Source of the DNA: Dicyema japonicum
Lineage: Eukaryota > Dicyemida > Rhombozoa > Dicyemidae
DNA length: 64,000 nucleotides
Direction: 5' to 3'
Assembly: GCA_011109175.1 (NCBI GenBank)
Contig: RDEW01000015.1
Coordinates: 1,181,481 to 1,245,480, forward strand
The position numbers were made by a program, and so were the translations under genes. This document shows, piece by piece, positions 1 to 9,900 of the stretch. A model generated the notes under the pieces. The model was not told the origin of the DNA and did not search any database. It saw only the letters and a list, made by a program, of their open reading frames with translations. The stretch's first letter is position 1, and the number at the start of each line of letters is the position of its first letter.

Positions 1-214
1 AAGATGTGACGTGAAAATGGAAATTATTTGTTATAGTCAAAGCTTTTCTATGCATAAGGAAATGTCCCGCGTTTTTAGAGATACTGAAAAGTTAATAAAA
101 AGATCTTCCTAATATAATTACCTCAGCAAGATAAAATATTTATGCGTATCTACCATCTCCATAAGGCGTGAATGTCGCAGTTGCTTTTTTTTTGAGAGTG
201 TCATTAATTCCTCT

Positions 215-1040
215 CTATGTAAGGGGTCTAAGTACCTCTAATTTATTTGATTGGGTATATGTGACCTTCGGAATGATATCCTGAACGCGAAAAAGATTTT
301 TATTCAGAACTAGTGACATAACTACGTCTACTCCAAAACCGAACAGAGCTGAACATAATGGATCCCTTAGATGAACTCCTGAGGGCGAGGAAATAGAGTA
401 AGATTTGAAGATAGTTGTATACCGAGGGACAGAATGCGAAGCAATCCTTAAGAATAGCATCATCTGTGTATATCAGCAAAAATCCTCATGGCAGCGAGGA
501 TTCCGCCTTCAGACAGTTTACGGTGTATCGCTCTTCTCAATCGTTGTCGAGACAGTCGATTTACATGTACTGTTTATGGATCTGTAAATGTGTTTCTTGG
601 AGTCACCAATAAGTTCCTAGAAGCAATGGATTAAGTGATTTCTCCTCTTTCCCTCTTTCATGTGGTATACGAGCGTGCATGGGAAATGCAAAAATATCGT
701 ACCTAACCTTCAGAGTCACCTGAACGGACTGCTCTTCAATACACTGGACTGCATTGAGAACCAAATCAGGAGTCTTTGCATGGATGACAAGTTTGAAATC
801 AATTTTAGTACTTTGGTACAGGACCACTTGTTCAGAAGATCGGGTGGAGGTGATGATGTCGTATTTCCTGGTAGGAGGCATGAGTGACAGTGCCAACTGG
901 TATTGACGTCGAGGGCTCTATTAGTCATTCCAACACACCAGTGGATTAGGCTTTTTCTTTTGTTCATTTTTTGCAGGTTGAACACCACAGACGGCAGGTC
1001 GTTTAATTTTCTCAGGAAACTGTGACGTCTGGCTACACTC
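215..1040 (-). mobile_element. RLE-1 LINE remnant (reverse transcriptase)
   Basis: Read on the minus strand, 463-215 encodes a degraded reverse transcriptase palm segment: a GVHLRDPLCSALF string that matches the SGVQQGDPLGPLLFA box of the better-preserved RLE-1 copy at 41440-43560. Upstream of it (about 600-470) an IHRKL-EGGILAAMRIFAD segment corresponds to the NRKLIKEDVRAAVRVV segment of that copy. Stops and frame changes separate the pieces, so this is a dead copy. The part from 600 to 1040 is open on the minus strand but I cannot align it confidently. Confidence 0.55.
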
Positions 1041-1289
1041 GTCAATTATTCTATCATGAGAAAGATCAATTTCTAGTAAATTGAAAAAAATTTTGTACTT
1101 ATGGGAGACAAGGGAATGTTATCGACATGTTATCGAATGTTAATTCGTCAGAAAATGGAGAGCGCACTCTTATCGCAGTAAATGTCATCGATAAATAAAA
1201 GCCATATAATAAATTTAACGACAAACTCAAATCCAATGAATAATTTTAATAAGGTTTGAAAAATAGTAATATTGGTGTTTAAATAAAAA

Positions 1290-1625
1290 ATGAAATCAAT
1301 TAATAACCTTATCGACAGTTACCATGGTAATTACATAAAAGAGCCATTTCCGTATAGTTTAATGAGAAAGATATCGAATAATGATAAAGTCACTGAGCAT
1401 AAAAGTAAACTTGGAAAAAAGTCATTCCCTATTAAATACGAGGACATTTTTGTTGAACACAGCATGTATCAGGACAGAAAAAATAGTATTGTGGAAAATA
1501 GAATCAAAAATGATGTTATGCTAATTGAAAAAGTACGTTTGTTATATTATTTTTAGCAAAAAAATATTGTCAGAAAACAATATGACCATGAAATTAAAAT
1601 GATTAAAAACTACAAAATTAAATAA
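1290..1625 (+). CDS. unassigned small two-exon gene, 103 aa
   Basis: I do not recognise this protein. Exon 1 (1290-1532) starts at an ATG and gives 81 codons; a 24-nt GT-AG intron (1533-1556) then removes an otherwise early stop, and exon 2 (1557-1625) adds 22 codons and a TAA. The phases fit exactly, and the splice extends the protein, which supports a real gene. The product is basic and Lys/Asn/Ile-rich, with no signal peptide, no membrane segment and a probably helical charged C-terminus (MLIEKQKNIVRKQYDHEIK). Flanks are AT-rich, with RLE-1 debris on both sides. Possible roles such as a small structural or ciliary protein are guesses only. Confidence 0.6.
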
Positions 1626-1734
1626 TATTAATTTAATTTAAATATAATATACTTTAAAATATTTAAAAAAATATAACTTTGAAAATAATTATTTTATTCT
1701 CACTGACTTTATTGATGCGGCTTTTCCTCTCTAG

Positions 1735-2660
1735 ACATCTATGGAGACCCTGATCGAGGCAATACGTCCGAGTTTCTTGAGGAAGACCAGGGACATACTG
1801 CTCATCGCCTCAGTTGTCTCAACATCAGTCGCGCGGAAGGTATATCGGTCGATGAGTCCTCTGTACTTATTTTCTTTAGCTCTCTACTTCCTCTCTGGTG
1901 AAAAGTGCCTTTACGGCGCGATGATGTATGTGGTAGACAGAAAGTCGACACATGTTGCATCCCGAACTAACGGTTTTCCCTGCTCGGACGGAAAGACTGT
2001 TACTTCGTCCGATCGCTTTTCATCTTCCCTGTCCAGGTCAGCAGATTCCAGTATGGAGGGGTGTCCTGCAGACTTTAGTGCGTGTTTCGCAACATCGTTC
2101 AAGTTAGTATGCAGCAGGAATCTCATTACAATTCTTATGCATGAAGGACCTTATGTCCATAAGTGTCGACAATTCCAGTCCATCGACAACGAGGAGCCTG
2201 GTATATTTTCAACCCCAGACGGATTGGGATCCCGATACGGACCGTCTCATCATCCAGATGCGTGCCAATGATCCCAACTGGGAAGGCTTATGCTCCGCTT
2301 CCTTCAGAACTCCTCGCGATCAGACAGGTGCGTCGGTGTTTATTCATATTTTTAAGTCGCCTCTCAAATTTATTTTCACATTATTTTACAGTAGAAAACG
2401 AAGACGATTTGCAACATTATCAAATAACGCACTGCACGAAATCAAGAAAACCTAGTTTGCCCGAAAAGGGCTCGATGTGGATACAAGAGTCTGCATTTAC
2501 AACACTTTTGTTAAATCAATACTCTTGTAAAACCCGAGTACTTGGGCCTGCACAAGACATGAGCTTGACTCCTCTCACAGATATCAATTTCCGCATATCC
2601 TATCCTGGAACCACTTCAAACTGCCGTCCGACATTCTTTACGAGAGAACGAAGTGCATAG
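1735..2660 (-). mobile_element. RLE-1 LINE remnant, C-terminal endonuclease part
   Basis: On the minus strand, 2126-1911 reads as NDVAKHALKSAGHPSILES..D.DRE..KRSDEVTVFP...KPLVRDATCVDFLS, the C-terminal segment of the RLE-1 family. Compare the intact string KRPDGMTLFPF...SLVWDATCIDTFS at 40621-41310. The PD of the PD-D/ExK-like nuclease core has become SD here. Just upstream (2270-2140) HLDDETVRIGIPIRLGLKIYQA matches the LDDDSLRIGIGQRLGL segment of the other copy. Frame breaks make it non-coding today. Confidence 0.7.
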
Positions 2661-3170
2661 CACTTTCGTACAAGATCATGGAAATAAGATGAAGGCTGTT
2701 TTGACATATATTTCGTCTGGACCTGGGGACCTCTGCGAACGTGTCCACGGAGGACTACTTTGTTCTAGGCACAAACACTTTTCTCGGTTTTATTGAAAAA
2801 GTTAAACTTCTATCGTTTATAACATGAGATTTTCTAAAAAGGCGGAATCTTCAGAGAATCCCAAGGGCTATAAGTAAGATCATGGACATAATCCCCACTA
2901 GGAACTTTTTGTAAAAAGTAATCCATGACAAATCATAGGATGAACCGCGTCATTGGCATCGGGATCGCTTAAATATTTGATCATCCATATGCGTGTGGTT
3001 CCTGTGATTGAGAAATAAGTTAGCTTAATCAAGCTTTCACCTCAAAAATTCTGTTTAATGATGATCACTCGAAAAACTATTCATGAGAAACTACGTTCAT
3101 AAAGTGTACATTTTTATGCATATTTCTCATGTTAAATAATATTTTCCCGGTGAAAGTACAACAAAAATTA

Positions 3171-4168
3171 CTAAGTCAAATCAATAGTAAAAGAACATTC
3201 TCTAACAGGAAGACGATAACTCTTAACCAACCTACAATGCCTCTCATTCTCTGAGTATTTATGCATGATAATTCTGTGATGAGGAACATGTAACCACTTT
3301 TTCCCCAAACCAGGCCATTCCAATCCGTTGTAACTAATCAGACCATTCGTGCACTAAAATTAATATTATTAATACTATTCCTATACTCCCTGTCAGGGAT
3401 AATATGCATTTTAAAATATCTCCCAAAACCACCATTTTGGTCATATTTATGAAAAATGGAGCAACAGTGTCCACCACAATCATGCAGTACCGTTTATAGT
3501 CCATATTTGACTGAAAATAATTAAATCATAACTTTAACGCAACTTAAAATCCGTTGGAAGTACAAAAGGAGATCTTCTGATGACCTAACACGAAACACGT
3601 CGACCCTTCTCAGAATCCTTTACGATCCTGCTCATATTAAAAAAATACAGAAATTTCCAAATTCCTGGACATTTTGGTGAGTAGTCTCAACAACGTGAGA
3701 GGACTAAAATTGCAGCGATTGTCAACGTAGAGAACTGTAGAATTCTCAGTAGAAAGCAGAAGACTGGCCACGGCACTGTGACAAAACTTTGATATTATTA
3801 TGGGAATACTAAGGACTTTCCAGAAAGACTAGATCCACATATCTCCATCAACTCTCCCGTGTAGAATCCCCCATCGATTATTTCATCAACCCTTCAAAGT
3901 TGGGGGTAAATTACAACTTCCAAATTCCAGAAGAAATAAAGGTCTTATTGTCACGTTCCCAGTTTGTCAAATCGTTTAAAATTATTGAGGAATACTTAGA
4001 GAAGGCATAATGACTGTACCAAAGGACATCTCTAAAGGGAATGCTACATATTTGGCTTATTTTTTCAACATCCTGTGATATAAATCGAATCACATTCCCA
4101 TAACCATGCTTTACTAATTGGAATAAAATTCTTCTAAACCGGACATCATTATCTTCACATAAACTCAT
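3171..4168 (-). CDS. RAD51D: RAD51D, RAD51 paralogue recombinase
   Basis: RecA-family ATPase of the RAD51 paralogue complex BCDX2, which helps load RAD51 on single-stranded DNA in homologous recombination. Reading from ATG 4168 with introns at 3892-3914, 3787-3809, 3618-3670, 3511-3532 and 3354-3375 gives a continuous frame of 284 aa (human about 328); exon lengths sum to 855 nt. The N-terminal helical domain (DVEKISQIC-IPFRDVL) is followed by ISSG.WKLVDEIIDGGFYTGELMEICG, very close to the RAD51D linker, then Walker A GSSLSGKS, VLYVDNRCNFSPLTLLRLL, Walker B CMIVVDTVAPFF and a C-terminal GLGKKWLHVPHHRIIM segment matching the RAD51D RSW..VP..RI block. Four introns are 22-23 nt; one is 53 nt and its ends are less certain. 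Assignment to RAD51D rather than XRCC3 rests on the YTGE-EI-G and LYVD strings. Confidence 0.9.
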
Positions 4169-4270
4169 TAATTTAAATACATTTTATTAAATATTAATTA
4201 AATATATTTGTTAATTGGTTTAATTATATTTTTTATTATTTTTTTTATTAACAAAAATTTTTTTTTACAA

Positions 4271-4540
4271 TTAAACAAATGTCAGTTGAGGAAGCCTGCT
4301 GCGTAAATTGCGAACGAGTTCCCTCGGAGTATGGCTATTCCGATCTTTTGTCTTAGCCATAACCCTTCTCGTTGATCCCTTTTCTCTGGCAAGCAATCCT
4401 CCGAGTTCTCGCAAGAACTCAGCCGTCATTGGACCAACGGCTCCCGATGATTCGTCGCAACAGGAGTAAATCGGTAGCGATCCCCGAGGTAAGAATATTT
4501 CTTGATTTTTAGGTTTTCCGCGGTCGAAGCAATAATTATA
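4271..4540 (-). mobile_element. RLE-1 LINE 3' end
   Basis: Minus-strand reading gives GSLPIYSCCDESSGAVGPMTAEFLRELGGLLAREKG..., nearly the same as the tail of the RLE-1 copy at 40621-41310 (ESSGAVGPMTAEFLQELGGLLARKK). It ends in an AT-rich tail about 100 bp downstream of the RAD51D start. It is a 5'-truncated copy. Confidence 0.75.
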
Positions 4541-4625
4541 TTGAAATGAGTGCAATAAAGTTAATTGAACCAGAACACAATATCCAACCCATTGAAAACT
4601 TTTTAATCGAACTACAACGGAAACT

Positions 4626-4654
4626 ATTAAAGGAGGCTATTCTACCGAGCTGCC
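4626..4654 (+). repeat. 29-bp target-site duplication, left copy
   Basis: The 29 bases beginning ATTAAAGGAGGCTATTC and ending CGAGCTGCC recur without mismatch at 5243-5271. The first few A/T bases may be shared with the AT-rich tail of the inserted element. Confidence 0.85.
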
Positions 4655-5242
4655 ACTATTTACCTCGGACAAAAAATTGGGAAGGAAGACATTCACCTTG
4701 AAGTTAAACAAGGTCGGCATCCCTTTCCACAGATGTCAAAGGATCTTGGGTGTGACAATTGATATGCATCTCTGTTTAACACCTCACGTAGAAAACATTC
4801 TATTGAAATGCGAGAAGAAACTGAACGTATTGAAAAGTTTATCGGGAATATGGAAGAGTGGTACTCACCCAGTCTTGATGAACGTATACAAACAATACAT
4901 CGAGCCATGTTTCTCATATGCATGCGCCTCGTGGGGTCCGTCCATATCTTGGACAAATATGAGGAAAATTGAGGAAATGCAAAAGAGGGCTTACAGAGTA
5001 ACGGAACGTTGGATTGGTGAAGATCATCGACCCGGACCTACGCCTCTGGAGGCCCTTATGAGACTTGACTCCAGATCACGGGAAATTGGCCCTGAAAATT
5101 CAGGCAGCCGTCCTGTACGTTCATGCGCGGGCACGAAGGAAGAACGACGGGCAAAGATGAGGTCTTTGTTAAAATGCATCGGGATCACGTGATAATTAGT
5201 TTTGTTTTACCGTGGTCTTGGGTTAAATAAATAAATAAATAA
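4655..5242 (+). mobile_element. Jockey-like LINE family A, 5'-truncated copy with 29-bp TSD
   Basis: Encodes the end of the reverse transcriptase and the C-terminal region: SDKKLGRKTFTLKLNKVGI, RCQRILGVTIDMHLCLTPHVENI, SGIWKSGTHPVLMNVYKQYIEP, CASWGPSISWTNMRKIEEMQKRAYRVTERW. The coding part stops at 5192; the 3' UTR ends in TAAATAAATAAATAAA. It inserted into a family B LINE, producing perfect 29-bp flanking duplications, and appears relatively young since its frame stays open. Confidence 0.9.
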
Positions 5243-5271
5243 ATTAAAGGAGGCTATTCTACCGAGCTGCC
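5243..5271 (+). repeat. 29-bp target-site duplication, right copy
   Basis: Right-hand partner of 4626-4654; it directly follows the (ATAA)n tail of the family A insertion and continues into family B sequence. Confidence 0.85.
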
Positions 5272-5473
5272 CTCTATTCCAAATACCATCGAATTATCTA
5301 CAATCATACAGAAATTTTGAGCCGATGCCATGTCCAATGAGAAGAGCTGTTCAGGATTCTCGACCCCGCTGGACTCGTCCTCACCTTTGTCGGTCTGGGA
5401 TCACTTAGTTAGATGAGAACTTTTATTTCTTTCTCTTTGACCCAGTGATCCTGGAAGTAATAATATAATAATA

Positions 5474-6325
5474 ATATTGAAATGAGAGAAAAAACTGAAC
5501 GTATTGAAAAGTTTATCGGGAATATGAAGAGTGGTCATGGTTCTCCCGCTGTTTACCTGTGCTTAAGTGAATCTCTTCACACTGACATTCAGGGCACTGG
5601 GCAGAGAAGCCGGGTGGTATAGTGGTTAGGCGTCGGGCTAAAGTGACTTAGGTTACTGGTTCGATTCTCGCTGCTGTTCACCTGGTGGAAGGTTCTAGGC
5701 ATCTACGATGCTAAAAGGGTTTGACGAGTGACGCCGTCATCAGTGGATACTCACTGCGGAACTGGATTGTCTAGAAAGGACCCATACACAAGAAAAAGAA
5801 AAAAGAAGTGAAGTTAATTCCTTGGTTCAACGATTAGTTAAAATTAACTGTTCTTTACTTAAATAAAGTGTGTGTCCTGCTTATGCGGAGCTATAAATAT
5901 TATGGCTCTCGTGAAAAGGCTATTATTATTATTATTATTATTATGGAAGAGTAGTACTCACCCAGTCTTGATGAACGTGCACAAACAGTACATCGAGCCA
6001 TGTTTCTCATATGCATGTGCCTCATGGGGACTGTCCATATCTTGGACTAATATGAAGAAAATTGAGGAAATGCAAAAGACGGCTTACAGAGTAACGGAGC
6101 GTTGGATTCGTGAAAATCACCGAGCCGGACCTATGCCTCTGGAGGCCCTTATGAGACTTAACTCTAGATCACGGGAAATTGGCCCTGAAAATTCAGGCAG
6201 CCGTCTGTACGTTCATGCTCGGGCACAAAGAAAGAACACCGGGCAAAATGAGGTCTGTTTTGTTAATGCATCGGGATCACGTGATAATTAGTTTGGTTTT
6301 ACCGTGGTCTTGTGTTAAATAAATA
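5474..6325 (+). mobile_element. LINE family A copy interrupted by a SINE
   Basis: The left piece (5474-5535, ATTGAAATGAGAGAAAAAAC onward) and right piece (5942-6325, GGAAGAGTAGTACTCACCC onward) are contiguous in other family A copies. The right piece encodes GTHPVLMN-like, YIEPCFSYACASWGLSISW and RVTERW segments and ends in the family A 3' UTR with an AT-rich tail. The SINE insertion at 5536-5943 lies between. Confidence 0.8.
5536..5943 (+). mobile_element. tRNA-derived SINE, full head and core
   Basis: From about 5609 a tRNA-like head carries an A-box-like GGTATAGTGGTTAGG and a B box GGTTCGATTCTC. It is followed by a body (CACCTGGTGGAAGGTTC, ATCTACGATGCT), the shared core GACGAGTGACGCCGTCATCAG and CACTGCGGAACTGGATTGTC, a long 3' region and an (ATT)n tail. 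Flanking GAAGAGTGGT and GAAGAGTAGT look like an imperfect target duplication in the interrupted LINE. The 70 bases before the head (5536-5608) may be part of an older dimer or filler. Confidence 0.8.
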
Positions 6326-6339
6326 AAAAAATAAAAATA

Positions 6340-6720
6340 ATGTTTGACTTTATCACATATTCATGCGTTTGACTATGCATGGGAGGGCATCTGAACGACC
6401 GCGTGGCGCCATGTGGTGCTGCATGGTTGATTGGTTGAAATTTTCTGTTTTTTTTCTCTGTTCCTTCTTTCTCTTCCTATTAGAGTGGCTTCATGTGATC
6501 CATCTGACTAGGTGACGCCCAGTGCCTTGCTGGCAAGAAAAAAGATCATGGAGGGGTTTCCACGACTGCAAGTATAGACGTCTTTTACCCTTTATGTTGA
6601 TTCCGGATGAACTCTATATCTGTAGAAGTGGAAACTAAATACACTAAATTAGTTATTTACTTTAACTTCTTTTTCGGTGTGTCCGGGGTTAATAAAATAA
6701 ATAAATAAAATAACGTCTGA
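6340..6720 (+). mobile_element. possible LINE 3' UTR
   Basis: Non-coding stretch that ends in TGTCCGGGGTTAATAAAATAAATAAATAAA, a tail like those of the Jockey-like LINEs here. No protein similarity was seen. A B-box-like GGGTTCGAATCC lies just beyond it at about 6740 and may mark a further SINE fragment. Confidence 0.35.
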
Positions 6721-6989
6721 TGACATCGGATCTGTCAGTCGTGGGTTCGAATCCGAAAGATGTACTTTTCAATCAAGTTCAATTCTCGTCATATAGATTT
6801 CACCCGTGAAGATGTTTTTCTGGAAATATTTGTCGTTTTTTAGTTTCTTAATATTATTAAAAAACTAATATGTAAGGATATTTCACTATAAAAAATTGGA
6901 TTATTTTACAAAATTTCAATTTTTTGATGGTTAACAATTTAAGAATAAAATTTAGGCGCCAAATTTTAATAATTTCACAGTGTTTACTG

Positions 6990-9900
6990 ATGGAACAACT
7001 ATGTAATATATAACTTCTAATATGTAGTAATAAAGTACCCAGAAATCTTTCCATACAATGATTTCAACTATATTCAAAAAGAATCTTACAAAGAAATGTT
7101 TCACAACGATTCTTCATTTATCCTTCGAGCGCCCACTGGCTCAGGAAAGACTGTAATTTTTGAACTGTCAATTTTAAAACTCTATGAAAGCTTATCAAAT
7201 GTGAGTGAGATTAAAGTCTTGTACAGTGAGCCATAATATAACCATGAAAGTTGCTCCCTTGAAAAGTTTATGCAATGAAAGGACATTGGACTGGCAAAAA
7301 AAGTTCAAAAATCTAAACTGTGTCGAAATAACTGGGGATTCCACTGATGCTGTGGATCTCGACAAAACTCAGATAGTCATAACAACTCCTGTAAGTTTCA
7401 TAATATATAAATAGGAGAAATTAGAGTTTATAATGAAAAAGAATTTTTCTTTAGAGAGTTAAATCTCATTTTAATAGACGAAGTAACTTTGTCATAATCC
7501 ATAGATTCATACAATTAGTTCTGAAAATCGAGGATCTGTAGTGGAAATTGTGGTAACCAGACTAAAAATGAATAACAAACACGCCCGTTTTATCGCCGTG
7601 TCTGCCACAATAGCAAACGTTGACGATGTATATTTGATAATTAGTTATAGATATCCCTCTGGCTTACTAATAGTGATGACAGACCTGCAAAATTCTATAG
7701 GTGAATGGTTGATCAAATGTTTAGATTTGACGAAAGCAAACGAACGATTCCTTTGAAAAAGGTTGTTCTCGGATATCCCGGATATGGTCCTGAGTTTAAA
7801 TTTGATATTTCATTAAACTATAAACTTGGTAATATTATTAAGAAGTATTCAGACTCCAAACAAACCTTAATAGTACTTATAAATGTAATAAATAGTTTTG
7901 TTCTACCAGAAAGAGCACAATAATGGCCGCCAATGTGCTATTAACTGAGACTTTTGTCACAAATTATGATAAATTGAACGAACTAAATTCATTTTCTAAT
8001 AAAATTAAGGACAAATCCCTCAAAAGTTATAATTTCTATTACAATAGGTTGTATACAAAGGGGAATTGGCTTTCACCATGCAGGACTCGACTATGAAGAC
8101 CGTCACTTAGTGGAAGAATTGTTTAAAAGCAGACTATTAGTGATCCTTCGTATTCTCCACTGTAATATATAGTCTGCACGTCAACTCTTGCTCAGGGAAT
8201 AAACTTGCCAGCTCATTTAGTTATAATCAAATCAACATTCCATTACAATAATGGCCAAATAAAACCATACGATGACTGGCAGATAATGGCAAATGATGGG
8301 ACGTGCTGGTTCGTCCCCCAATATGATGATAGTGCATGTGCCGTCATTATTACTAGAGATGATCTTGTAATGCAGTACCAACAGTTGGCCGATGAGGCTC
8401 AATCTTTAGAAAGCAGGTTATATACTCAATTATGTTAGACTAATGGACTATTTGGCAGAATATATTAATATGGAGGTCACCATTGACACAATAAGAAATA
8501 CTAATGAACTTCACGAATGGTTAAAGTCTACATTTCTTTATGTGCGTTGTGTTAAAAATCCCAAATTCTACGGTAAATTAATTTAAGAATTAAAGGACTT
8601 GGATCTTCTACCAGTTCTGTTGGTGAAACTAGGACAGAATTGATAAAAAGATGCGACAATATTATCAAGGAAATGACTAAAGAGAAAATAATGGAAATAA
8701 ATAATGATAAAATTAACAAAACAAGTTTATAAATAATTAAATCAAAAGATCTGGGGATTCTGATGGCTCGATACAATATAAGCTTCGCAACAATGAAAAA
8801 ACTCAAGATTATACAAGTGAATAACGGAATAGAAGGATTGGTATATTGCATATTTTATTAAAGATTAAGGTTTTAGTGGAAGTAGTTGAGTTTGCTGACT
8901 ATCCACTAAGGCGGAGTGAGAAAAAGATCCTCAATGAGCTGAACAAGTCTAAAAAGAAAGCTTCTATTCGTTTCCCAATCAAGGGAGGCATCAAGACAAC
9001 AGGCGATAAAATAAATTGGTTCCACAAACTAATCATTTTTAGCATAATTCAAGCTACCCTTGGATGCATTAAAATAGACGACTTTGGACTGTCAAAAGAC
9101 TCATTTAATATAATCAGGATAGGAAGCAGACTAAGCAGATGTTTGAGTTATATCTCAACCAAGGCTTATTCGAATTACTCTTTGAAATTAATAGTGACTA
9201 CGAGACTGTCAGGTATGCATCAATCCTAGCAAAATGCCTGCAGACGCAACTATGGGAAAATTCTATATATTTAGGCAAGCAATTACAAGGAATCGGTAAG
9301 AATAAGGATAAATAAAATTAGGTCATATATTGTCTATAACCCTGGCCAATTGTGGCCTCACTGATTTCACTAAACTATCAAATTCATCATCTGAACATCT
9401 TGAAGCTGTTTTATTATTATATGTAGTGGTTAGGCTTTGCATCGAAATCCCCCATTTGGTAAGTCGCTGTTAAAAAAGATCGGTACTGTTCCTAGGCTGC
9501 AGTTAACTCTTCTTCAGATGGTTGAAGTGATAATAATAAATAGCCGCAAAATATAAATTCAATCCAAATTATAATCAAATGTCTAAACTATGCAAATTTA
9601 AAAACTCGTGAGGGATTTATATATGTATTACTGGTTGGATCACAAAACAACCGATTATTATTACGTCGTAAAATCCAGTAATAAATCTTAAGATTATTTA
9701 AGTGGGAAAGTAATGCATAATGAAGGTGATTGGAGTACTACATTAACCGTACTTGACTCAAATGACTATCCGATTGAGATTAGTCTTATTTGTCTACATA
9801 TGAGTAATCAAAATTTACTATCTTAGGTGGAATCGATATTTTAGTTTCTTATTCTTCCCCTACAGGAGATACGAGTGAAATCAGCCATAAGAAAATTAAA

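Larger units (their letters stand above)
4545..5472 (+). mobile_element. Jockey-like LINE family B, 3' end, split by an insertion
   Basis: Two pieces (4545-4654 and 5243-5472) together match the 3' end of the family B copy at 55323-56190: EHNIQPIENFLIELQRKLLKEAILPSC, then the YLQSYRNF...PMPCPMRRAVQDS segment and the 3' UTR ending TGATCCTGGAAGTAATAATA. They are separated by the family A insertion at 4655-5242, with a 29-bp duplication of family B sequence on either side. Confidence 0.8.

Noticed and set aside
5609-5680. A functional tRNA gene
   Set aside because: The head has A- and B-box-like strings but continues into a SINE body and (ATT)n tail and recurs at 28565. No clean cloverleaf or proper 3' acceptor end.
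6857-7054. A 65-codon minus-strand protein
   Set aside because: Low-complexity AT-rich sequence overlapping the first exon of HFM1; no motif.
7201-7226. Intron GTGAGTGAG...TACAG in HFM1
   Set aside because: Removing it puts a TGA in frame. Reading through gives SEIKVLY, and using 7226-7250 instead continues into IAPLKSLC as in HFM1.
7541-7923. Frameshifts between helicase blocks suggesting an HFM1 pseudogene
   Set aside because: Introns of 23-24 nt around 7630 and 7701 restore DISLWLTNSDDRPAKFYRFDESK without any shift.
9400-9450. A-box-like TAGTGGTTAGG suggesting a SINE or tRNA within HFM1
   Set aside because: The same bases form the end of a 26-nt intron (GTTTTATTATTATATG...GTTAG), after which ALHRNPPFGKSLL continues the HFM1 protein. 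There is no B box or SINE core.
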